Shown in pieces: positions 1 to 5,136 of a stretch of DNA of 5,877 nucleotides; the first letter of the stretch is position 1; each line of letters begins with the position of its first letter. The notes beneath the pieces were generated by a model, which worked only from the letters and a program-made list of their open reading frames with translations, made no database searches and was not told where the DNA came from. The DNA is from Methanoregula sp. Lineage in GTDB: Archaea > Halobacteriota > Methanomicrobia > Methanomicrobiales > Methanospirillaceae. The translations under genes were made by a program, and so were the position numbers. Where the stretch lies: NCBI GenBank assembly GCA_026394635.1, contig JAPKXV010000089.1, positions 5,499 to 11,375 on the forward strand, written 5' to 3'.

Positions 1-1650
1 GGTCTTGGCAGGAGTATATTTAGTTACCAGTCTGTCCAGGAAGACCAGAGCCGGGCAAAGCAGAATATTGACCGGGCCCTTTCCGGCGAACAATTCACTG
101 ATGAGGCGTATTCCGGGGAGGGAGATTCACGGCGCTTTTTCCAGGTGACCCATAACCCGGTCAAAAACCTGGACAATTCGGTTATCGGGGTCGCCGTTTT
201 TGCCCGGGATAGTACCAGCCAAAAAAATGCCGAAAATGAACTGAGGCAGAGTGCAGAAAAATACCAGACCTTAATCGAGAGTGCCAATGAAGGGATAATT
301 GTTATACAGGACGGAAAAATTCCCTATGCCAACCCGAAAGCGCTGGAGATTATCGGCTATCTCCCGGAGTACCTTGCAGAGAAAAGTTTCGTTGAATTCG
401 TTCATCCGGATGACCGCAGCCAGACATTCGAACGTCACCAAAAACGTATCAGGGGTGATAATTTCGATTCAGTTGCCGTACTCAGAATTTTTGACAGCGT
501 GGGGGACCTCCACTGGTTAGAGGCCAATGCAGTCCTCATCCAGTGGAACAAAAGACCGGCAACCCTGAATTTTATCACTGATATTTCGAAAAGGAAGAAG
601 GTCGAGGAAGCGCTCCGCGAGAGTGAGGAGAAGTACCGGGGTGTGATAGAACATATCCAGGACGTCTTCTATCGTACGGACCATTCAGGGATGATCATCA
701 TGGCAAGCCCCAGTATTGCATCAGTCTTTGGGTATGATTCCATCGATGAATGCCTCAACCAACCGGCTACCATGCTATACCGTGACCCGGAACAAAGGAA
801 CGAGTTCCTGCGGGAGATAGAGAAGGAAGGGTTCGTTAAGAATTATCCCGTGGAACTGAAGAAAAAAGATTCAACGCCGCTGACAGTTTCTGCTTCAAGC
901 CATTATTACCATGATAATTCCGGGAATATACTCGGGGTTGAAGGGATACTCAGGGATATCACCGCTCAAACAGCGGCAGAAGCTTCACTGCGGGATTCAC
1001 TGGCTGAGAAGGAAGTCCTCTTAAAAGAGATCCACCACCGGGTGAAAAACAACCTGCAGATCGTGTCCGGCCTGATGTATCTCCAGTCGAAGCTTGCGAA
1101 AGACCCCCAGACAAAGGAAATACTGTCCTCGTGCAGGAACCGGATTACATCGATGGCACTCCTGCATGAGAACCTCTTCCAGGTCTCAAATTTTTCTTCG
1201 GTATCAATGGGACCCTATATCCATAATCTCGTCAAATACCTTGTAGATTCATACGATACAGCAGAATCCCTGGCATTCGAGGTGGATATTTCTGACAACG
1301 TCAACCTTGATATTGACACGGGCATCGCCATCGGGATGATTGTCACCGAACTTGCCACCAATTCAATAAAATATGCGTTCCCGCCGGGTGAGGCAGGCAG
1401 GGTGGAAATTTCACTTCACCCCCTCGGGGAGGGGATGCTGCTTACGGTCCGGGATGATGGATCAGGTCTTCCGAAAGGGTATGACCTGACCTCGGGGCCG
1501 GGACTTGGGATGAAACTCGTCACTAACCTTGTCCGCCAGATCCACGGGACATTTGAGGTAACAAGCGCGAAGGGTACTACAATCAGTATTGCCTTTACAT
1601 TTGGCATCGTCCCGGGAAAAGGACCGGTCCTGCCAGATCATGCCACCTGA
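1..1650 (+). CDS. Multi-PAS sensor histidine kinase, HisKA_2 type (5' partial)
   Basis: The frame is open from the first base, so the gene begins upstream; the GTG at 145 lies inside a PAS domain and is not a start. The visible 549 residues read: C-terminal part of a PAS domain (about 1-72, ending GVAVFARD), a second PAS (about 85-198, ending FITDIS), a third PAS (about 210-321, ending ILRDIT), a HisKA_2 dimerisation domain, and a HATPase domain to the end. The phosphoacceptor region is EIHHRVKNNLQ, with the likely phosphorylated His at visible residue 346 (bases 1036-1038). ATP-binding motifs are the N box ELATNSIKYAF (Asn 454), the G1 box RDDGSG (Asp 485) and the G2 box GPGLG (499-503). All catalytic motifs look intact, so an active kinase is expected. 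No membrane segment is visible, which suggests cytosolic sensing of redox state or a small ligand by the PAS domains; cofactor and signal are unknown. The receiver gene follows 49 bp downstream, probably in the same operon. Confidence 0.95.
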   Translation, partial: GLGRSIFSYQSVQEDQSRAKQNIDRALSGEQFTDEAYSGEGDSRRFFQVTHNPVKNLDNSVIGVAVFARDSTSQKNAENELRQSAEKYQTLIESANEGIIVIQDGKIPYANPKALEIIGYLPEYLAEKSFVEFVHPDDRSQTFERHQKRIRGDNFDSVAVLRIFDSVGDLHWLEANAVLIQWNKRPATLNFITDISKRKKVEEALRESEEKYRGVIEHIQDVFYRTDHSGMIIMASPSIASVFGYDSIDECLNQPATMLYRDPEQRNEFLREIEKEGFVKNYPVELKKKDSTPLTVSASSHYYHDNSGNILGVEGILRDITAQTAAEASLRDSLAEKEVLLKEIHHRVKNNLQIVSGLMYLQSKLAKDPQTKEILSSCRNRITSMALLHENLFQVSNFSSVSMGPYIHNLVKYLVDSYDTAESLAFEVDISDNVNLDIDTGIAIGMIVTELATNSIKYAFPPGEAGRVEISLHPLGEGMLLTVRDDGSGLPKGYDLTSGPGLGMKLVTNLVRQIHGTFEVTSAKGTTISIAFTFGIVPGKGPVLPDHAT

Positions 1651-1687
1651 TCCGACCAGTGACTGCTGGTCTGCAGGGAATACATTC

Positions 1688-1693
1688 AGGGAG
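1688..1693 (+). promoter_or_regulatory. Ribosome binding site of the receiver-PAS-PAS gene
   Basis: AGGGAG lies 6 nt before the ATG at 1700. It supports that start over the in-frame ATG at 1589, which would add 37 residues with no receiver similarity and overlap the upstream kinase by 62 bp. The residues after 1700 (MEKNILIVED) are the normal beginning of a receiver domain. Confidence 0.75.
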
Positions 1694-1699
1694 TTCGGA

Positions 1700-3052
1700 A
1701 TGGAGAAAAATATCCTTATTGTAGAAGACCAGGCGATAGTCGCGATGACGATCGAGACCCAGCTTGTGGAGCTTGGATACAAGGTTGCAGGGGTGGCCGC
1801 TACCGGGGAGGCCGCAATACAACTGGCCCGCGAGAAAAAACCGGACCTTGTCCTGATGGACATCAACCTGGAAGGGGAGATGGATGGGATCACCGCTGCG
1901 GAGCATATCGGGTTGTTTCTCGACTCCCCGATTATTTACCTGACTGCATATTCTGATGCGGAGACGATCAGGCGTGCGGGCCTGACAAGCCCGTTCACGT
2001 ACCTGACAAAACCTTATAAAATGCGTGACCTCCATTCGAATATTGAAATGGCGCTGTATAAAAAGAAATTAGGTTCAAAAAAGGACCTCCGCGAACAGCG
2101 TTTACAGACGATGTTAAAGATGGTCTCTGATCCCCTGATTGCTACGGATGAAACGGGAGCCATTATTTTTATCAACGACCCGGCAGCGGACCTCCTGGGC
2201 ATTCATCCCTCCGATGCGCTCGAACAACCTCTCGAAGTCGTATTCCGGATGAAAGAGCAGGCCGATAACCCGTTATTTACAAAGGGTGACTCTGGTGGTC
2301 CGGACGTTCCAGGGCTCCTCGGTTTCCCGTTCCAGTGTACCCTTATCAGCAAAGGGTCCCATGAAATACCCCTCCTTGCAGACCTGGAAAAAAATATAAC
2401 GATAATTCTGGATGCGATCGGGCACCCGGTCGTGATAATTGATCCGGAACTCCGCATTGAGGAATATAACCTTGCATTCTCAGACTGGTGCAGGGAGATC
2501 GGAATAACGACGGACCTTGATTACAAAAGTATCAGGTCCATCGCCGGCCTGCTCCGGACGATACGGCCGGCTCAACTCACCCAGGTACTGGAGACCAGTA
2601 CACCTGCAATTTTTGAAGAACAGATTGTGATGGGAAAAGAAACCCTGGTATTCGAAGTCCGCTTCGTACCCCTGGAAGAGAAAGGAAAAATTAACCATAT
2701 CCTTATTACCATCCGGGACATTACGGCAGAACAGAGACTGCAACGAGCCGCGATGGTCCCGATGAGTGAAAACCGGAAGCTTATCGAGAACATCATCAGG
2801 CACTTCTCCGATATCCTCGGGAGTCTTATCGAAATCCGGTCACTCTCATCAATGGAAGACCCGAGTGTTGAAAAAGACTGGGTTTCCGAGCAGATTGTCC
2901 GGTACATCGAAAAAGCGGAGAAAACGTCATCCGAACTCTATGAAATTTTCTTAAATGAATTATCAGGGAAACATTCGTTCCAGCAGGTCTATGACCAGAA
3001 GAAAAAACAGATTGAACGTGAACATGAGTACGTGTTGAAACCGCGGAAATAA
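1700..3052 (+). CDS. Response regulator: receiver + two PAS domains + DHp-like helical tail
   Basis: A 450-residue protein with no DNA-binding domain. The receiver domain (about 1-122) has the acidic pair E9-D10, phosphoacceptor D54 in VLMDIN, T82 in LTAY and K104 in LTKPY, so it should be phosphorylatable. A first PAS domain (about 136-228) reaches the strand around HEIPLL and then stops: the final strands, usually ending in a ..VFRDIT motif, are absent and the next PAS begins at once. The second PAS (about 231-343) is complete, ending ILITIRDIT. Residues 350-450 are predicted helical and highly charged at the end; 363-424 resemble a two-helix kinase dimerisation hairpin but no ATPase follows. 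The likely phosphate donor is the HisKA_2 kinase just upstream, by adjacency only. Output is probably protein-protein contact or phosphorelay. Start chosen from receiver alignment and the AGGGAG site. Receiver and second PAS calls are firm; the role of the tail is open. Confidence 0.93.
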   Translation: MEKNILIVEDQAIVAMTIETQLVELGYKVAGVAATGEAAIQLAREKKPDLVLMDINLEGEMDGITAAEHIGLFLDSPIIYLTAYSDAETIRRAGLTSPFTYLTKPYKMRDLHSNIEMALYKKKLGSKKDLREQRLQTMLKMVSDPLIATDETGAIIFINDPAADLLGIHPSDALEQPLEVVFRMKEQADNPLFTKGDSGGPDVPGLLGFPFQCTLISKGSHEIPLLADLEKNITIILDAIGHPVVIIDPELRIEEYNLAFSDWCREIGITTDLDYKSIRSIAGLLRTIRPAQLTQVLETSTPAIFEEQIVMGKETLVFEVRFVPLEEKGKINHILITIRDITAEQRLQRAAMVPMSENRKLIENIIRHFSDILGSLIEIRSLSSMEDPSVEKDWVSEQIVRYIEKAEKTSSELYEIFLNELSGKHSFQQVYDQKKKQIEREHEYVLKPRK

Positions 3053-3067
3053 ATTCGTAAACTCTTT

Positions 3068-3101
3068 ACCGTGGACTCCATGTGGGGAGTGGATGCACGG
3101 T
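3068..3101 (+). repeat. Two-part hairpin just after the receiver-PAS-PAS gene
   Basis: ACCGTG (3068-3073) pairs with CACGGT (3096-3101), and inside it ACTCC (3075-3079) pairs with GGAGT (3086-3090) around a 6-nt loop, with an asymmetric bulge GGATG at 3091-3095. It starts 15 nt after the stop codon. No T-run follows, so it may be an mRNA 3'-end stabiliser or part of a larger RNA rather than a terminator. The pairing is seen directly; the role is inferred. Confidence 0.4.
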
Positions 3102-3141
3102 TCGGGATGACCATGCCGGGATGGATGTACCGATAACTATT

Positions 3142-3178
3142 CCGGGGTAATAATTGCTTTGATCCCCTTATGCCCCGG
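3142..3178. repeat. Inverted repeat CCGGGG / CCCCGG
   Basis: CCGGGG at 3142-3147 is matched by CCCCGG at 3173-3178, with TAA (3148-3150) able to pair with TTA (3168-3170) past a 2-nt bulge. The loop is long, and a 6-bp stem of this kind is not rare by chance, so its meaning depends on conservation. Confidence 0.3.
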
Positions 3179-3217
3179 TTGCGACGGTTAAGAAGATGGA
3201 AGTCCGGTAGCAAACCC

Positions 3218-3364
3218 GAAAACCACTTCAGGCGGACCCATAGCACGTTCATACGTATGTAATCCCCTGATAGTCCCATCGAAAATACGCGGATGGGCGG
3301 TATTTGGAAAAATTTATCCCCAAATGCCCTCCTGCCTGGTAACGGTTCGGTGAAAACTTCAGGC
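3218..3364. repeat. Imperfect direct repeat GAAAAC(CAC)TTCAGGC
   Basis: GAAAAC-CAC-TTCAGGC at 3218-3233 recurs as GAAAAC-TTCAGGC at 3352-3364, i.e. 13 shared bases apart from a 3-nt insertion. A separate 9-mer, ACGGTTCGG, also occurs twice in the same intergenic region (3097-3105 and 3342-3350). This suggests internal duplication or the two ends of a decayed element, but no transposase or clean terminal inverted repeats are visible. Confidence 0.4.
3295..3332. terminator. Long hairpin between convergent genes, possible terminator
   Basis: GGTATTTGG (3299-3307) pairs with CCAAATGCC (3320-3328), with one G-T wobble, around a 12-nt AT-rich loop; GGG (3295-3297) can extend the stem against TCC (3330-3332) past a C-C mismatch. 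It is the strongest hairpin of the window. Loop and flank contain AAAAATTTAT, which gives runs of A and T on both strands, and the T6 run at 3385-3390 lies further along the plus strand. Position between two converging genes suits a bidirectional terminator, but archaeal terminators depend mainly on T-runs, so the call is tentative. CCCATC (3275-3280) can pair with GATGGG (3292-3297) as a competing stem. Confidence 0.35.
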
Positions 3365-3458
3365 CGCCACCACCAATTTGAACGTTTTTTCCAATATTCG
3401 CAACCGGGGATGTAATAGACTGACTATACTGGCTGCTCGAGCTTGTTGATCCTGGAAA

Positions 3459-4253
3459 TTAATCAATCGGCCTTCCATGGAATTCAAGGTACGTAGGGCG
3501 GCTCATCTGGAAGATTACCATGATCATCCCCTTCATGGTCGCATCAGGATCTACCATCGGACTTACATTACCGATCACCAGAACTTTGGTTTTATCGAAT
3601 CGAATGAGAGATGAATTCGGGGGGAGCCAGCAGATTTTCTTTTCTTGTTTGACCCGTTCAAAGGCATTTTCGAGGGGTACTCCACTATCATTGACAATCG
3701 TGACAATCTCCCGGAAATGCGTATTATCGTTCACCGGGGCATTCCATTTAATCAGCGACCGGGCACTTTCATTCACGTAGGTGATAATCCCCTCCATGTT
3801 GGTAGCGATGATCCCCCCAAAAAACTGGTCGAAAAGCAATTTATACAGTGCATCGCGTGTTTTTAGTTTGTTGATGAAGCGGTACTTATCGAGGGCCAGC
3901 CGGATGGCGATCCTGAGGTCATCGTCAGTAATCGGTTTTACCACGTATTCAGCACCGCTGATGGTGTTTACCCGTCTGACAGTCTCATCATCCCGGTTGC
4001 CGGAGACAAATACGATGGGGAGGTTATATTGCGATTGAATCCGGAATGCCGTCTCAATACCGTCAATCTTTCCGCTGAGGTTAATATCCATCAATACTAT
4101 GTTCGGGAGCGATTCCCCAATTTGGGAGAGCACTTCCTCGCCGGACCCGAATTGCGATATAACCGAATAACCAAGCTTCTTAACTCGCTGAACCAGGATA
4201 TTCTGGACGACTTTATCGTCTTCGACAATAGTGACCTTCAATGGACTCGTCAT
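3459..4253 (-). CDS. Response regulator: receiver + PAS domain
   Basis: A 264-residue protein read on the minus strand. The receiver domain (about 5-125) has acidic residues E11, D12 and D13, phosphoacceptor D56 in VLMDIN, S84 in the usual Thr/Ser position (VSGN) and K107 in VVKPI, so it should accept phosphate. A PAS domain follows (about 134-250), beginning LLFDQFFGGIIATNMEGII and ending in strands around GMIMVIFQM. No DNA-binding, cyclase or kinase domain is present, and only about 14 residues follow the PAS. Its receiver shares the pattern VLMDIN-x-x-G-x-x-DGI with the receiver at 1700-3052, so the two belong to the same receiver subfamily. It is transcribed divergently from the V4R-kinase pair and converges on the first receiver gene. 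Output is probably by protein contact; the partner kinase cannot be assigned from position alone. The start has a strong GGAGGT site in front of it. Confidence 0.93.
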   Translation of the reverse strand: MTSPLKVTIVEDDKVVQNILVQRVKKLGYSVISQFGSGEEVLSQIGESLPNIVLMDINLSGKIDGIETAFRIQSQYNLPIVFVSGNRDDETVRRVNTISGAEYVVKPITDDDLRIAIRLALDKYRFINKLKTRDALYKLLFDQFFGGIIATNMEGIITYVNESARSLIKWNAPVNDNTHFREIVTIVNDSGVPLENAFERVKQEKKICWLPPNSSLIRFDKTKVLVIGNVSPMVDPDATMKGMIMVIFQMSRPTYLEFHGRPID

Positions 4254-4257
4254 TCTA

Positions 4258-4263
4258 ACCTCC
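4258..4263 (-). promoter_or_regulatory. Ribosome binding site of the minus-strand receiver-PAS gene
   Basis: Read on the minus strand, GGAGGT lies 4 nt upstream of the ATG whose first base is 4253. It is the best Shine-Dalgarno match in the window and fixes this start. Confidence 0.75.
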
Positions 4264-4296
4264 GGATGTTTGTTGATACATTAGATTCACAAGCCG

Positions 4297-4305
4297 ACTA
4301 TTAAG
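4297..4305 (-). promoter_or_regulatory. Candidate TATA box of the receiver-PAS gene
   Basis: On the minus strand the sequence reads CTTAATAGT. A start of transcription about 25 nt downstream would fall near 4275, giving a short leader that carries the GGAGGT site. The match to the archaeal TATA consensus is only partial. Confidence 0.3.
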
Positions 4306-4361
4306 GATCATTCCCAATCCCTTTAATGTAACGTGGATCTCCCGTGGCAGGGAATAGTCCG

Positions 4362-4375
4362 GGAACGATTGTTCC
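4362..4375. promoter_or_regulatory. Palindrome GGAAC-GATT-GTTCC, candidate operator
   Basis: A perfect 5-bp inverted repeat with a 4-nt spacer sits about 110 bp upstream of the receiver-PAS start and 218 bp upstream of the V4R start. The half-site geometry fits a dimeric regulator, but no regulator with a DNA-binding domain is encoded in this window. Confidence 0.3.
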
Positions 4376-4423
4376 AATCAAAATCCATTTCGGAAATTTT
4401 TCATTCATGTTCCCTCACCATAC

Positions 4424-4437
4424 CGATACATTTATCG
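4424..4437. promoter_or_regulatory. Palindrome CGATA-CATT-TATCG, candidate operator
   Basis: A second perfect 5-4-5 inverted repeat, of the same size as the one at 4362-4375 and centred 62 bp from it, but with unrelated half-sites. Its AT-rich core (ACATTTAT) could also act as a TATA-like element. Confidence 0.3.
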
Positions 4438-4447
4438 TTGCATGCGA

Positions 4448-4487
4448 GTTTCACTTATCCGGTGAAACCATGTTGGTTTCGATCACC
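4448..4487. promoter_or_regulatory. Clustered GTTTCAC / GTGAAAC elements
   Basis: GTTTCAC (4448-4454) and GTGAAAC (4462-4468) form a perfect 7-bp inverted repeat with a 7-nt spacer. A third copy, GGTTTC then GAT then CACC (4475-4487), matches the reverse complement of GGTGAAACC (4461-4469) except for the 3-nt insertion. Three related half-sites in 40 bp, about 105 bp upstream of the V4R start, suggest a regulator-binding array or an RNA hairpin. Confidence 0.4.
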
Positions 4488-4566
4488 GGGTACTACGTTT
4501 GGAAAAAAACGAATGTATTGTGAGATGATCTGAAACTGGAAAAACCGATGATAGGTAATAAAATCC

Positions 4567-4580
4567 TTAAAACTAATAAA
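4567..4580 (+). promoter_or_regulatory. Candidate TATA region of the V4R gene
   Basis: TTAAAACTAATAAA is the most AT-rich, TATA-like stretch near the gene. Taken as a TATA box it would place transcription start at or very near the ATG at 4593, giving a leaderless or nearly leaderless message and arguing against the earlier ATG at 4548. Confidence 0.3.
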
Positions 4581-4583
4581 GAG

Positions 4584-4588
4584 TGGAG
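4584..4588 (+). promoter_or_regulatory. Ribosome binding site in front of the V4R gene
   Basis: TGGAG ends 4 nt before the ATG at 4593. The alternative in-frame ATG at 4548 has only a weak TGGAAAA in front of it, so this site favours 4593. Confidence 0.5.
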
Positions 4589-4592
4589 TATT

Positions 4593-5117
4593 ATGACCGG
4601 AAGAAAGTATAAATTTTCATGGGACCTCCTTGGAAACCTCGATGAGGGGAGACCAAACATGAAAAATACGATTAGGCTTGAAGTATATCGCCTGATGCAG
4701 TATACATTCAGGGATATCATTGAAACCGATTTTGGAACAGAGAAAGCAGATGAAATATTTTACCGGGCAGGATTCAATGCGGGGAAAGAATTTTATCAGC
4801 ACATTATCGGAGTAGGGCTTGATTTCAACGGTCTCGTCAAAAAATTGCAGACGTCGCTTCGTGACCTGGGTATCGGCATCTTCAGGGTCGAAAAAGCTGA
4901 TATCGAACATGATTCATTTATATTCACTCTGTCAGAAGATATTGATTGTTCCGGCCTCCCTGTCCTTGATTATTCAGTTTGTACGTATGACGAAGGTTTC
5001 ATTGCCGGGATCATGGAATCTTATACCGGGAAGAAATTTTCCGCAAAGGAAATCGACTGCTGGTGTACAGGGGACCGTACCTGCAGATTCACCGTTGATG
5101 CGTTAACGTCATTGTAA
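4593..5117 (+). CDS. V4R (4-vinyl reductase type) domain sensor protein
   Basis: A 174-residue soluble protein with no signal peptide or membrane segment. The N-terminal part (SWDLLGNL..GRPN, then RLEVYRLMQYTFRDI) and the C-terminal part with EGFIAGIMESYTGKKF and DCWCTGDRTCRF match the V4R fold as known from methanogen stand-alone proteins. The family also includes the bacteriochlorophyll protein BchJ and the aromatic-sensing domain of XylR/DmpR activators, where it binds small molecules. Cysteines C119, C130, C156, C158 and C164 could bind a metal such as zinc, or act as a thiol switch; the last three form the C-x-C-x5-C signature. The ligand cannot be read from sequence. Start chosen at 4593 because of the TGGAG site and the MTGRKY-type beginning; the in-frame ATG at 4548 would add 15 residues. 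The histidine kinase begins 19 bp downstream on the same strand, so this protein is a good candidate for its sensor in trans. Confidence 0.88.
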   Translation: MTGRKYKFSWDLLGNLDEGRPNMKNTIRLEVYRLMQYTFRDIIETDFGTEKADEIFYRAGFNAGKEFYQHIIGVGLDFNGLVKKLQTSLRDLGIGIFRVEKADIEHDSFIFTLSEDIDCSGLPVLDYSVCTYDEGFIAGIMESYTGKKFSAKEIDCWCTGDRTCRFTVDALTSL

Positions 5118-5136
5118 TTATTGGATTTGATTTTCA

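Larger units (their letters stand above)
3053..3458. other. Convergent intergenic region without a credible gene
   Basis: These 406 bp separate the 3' ends of two receiver genes. The only longer open frame is on the minus strand (2989-3279); it overlaps the end of the upstream gene antisense and resembles no family I know. The plus strand has several stops in each frame I followed. The stretch holds short inverted repeats (3068-3101, 3142-3178, 3202-3237, 3275-3297, 3295-3332), a 10-bp palindrome CATACGTATG at 3250-3259, a T6 run at 3385-3390 and an imperfect direct repeat. Possible readings are paired terminators, a structured RNA or a decayed element; none is proven. Confidence 0.6.
4254..4592. 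other. Divergent intergenic control region
   Basis: These 339 bp separate the minus-strand receiver-PAS gene from the V4R gene and should hold promoters for both. Visible are AT-rich TATA-like stretches near each gene, two 14-bp palindromes of the same 5-4-5 design (4362-4375 and 4424-4437), and a group of GTTTC/GAAAC elements at 4448-4487. Open frames here (for example 4333-4533, plus strand) have no domain-like composition and no convincing ribosome site, so I call no gene. Confidence 0.6.

Noticed and set aside
1589..1699. Extension of the receiver-PAS-PAS gene to the ATG at 1589
   Set aside because: It would overlap the end of the kinase gene and add 37 residues without receiver character, while ATG 1700 has a good ribosome site and the normal receiver beginning.
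1462..2035. Open frames on the minus strand opposite the kinase-receiver junction
   Set aside because: They run antisense to well-supported domains, show no domain-like sequence and have no ribosome site; they are shadows of coding bias.
3068..3105. Resemblance of the hairpin followed by CACGGTTCGGG to the 3' part of a group II intron
   Set aside because: Only a short motif is similar. No reverse transcriptase, domain V or intron boundary is visible nearby.
3097..3105. GGTTCG as a possible tRNA T-loop
   Set aside because: No acceptor stem, anticodon arm or CCA-side pairing could be placed around it.
2989..3279. Minus-strand open frame of 96 residues in the convergent gap
   Set aside because: It partly overlaps the receiver gene antisense, is rich in Arg, Ser and aromatic residues with no recognisable domain, and lies over the hairpins; chance is the simpler reading.
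4029..4304. Plus-strand open frame across the start of the minus-strand receiver gene
   Set aside because: It is antisense to the receiver domain, whose phosphorylation residues are intact, and has no family resemblance.
4333..4533. Small open frame of 66 residues in the divergent region
   Set aside because: No convincing ribosome site or conserved composition, and it lies over the palindromes that look regulatory.
4548..4592. Upstream ATG at 4548 as start of the V4R gene
   Set aside because: Weak ribosome site, and the added 15 residues overlap the AT-rich promoter-like stretch; kept only as an alternative.
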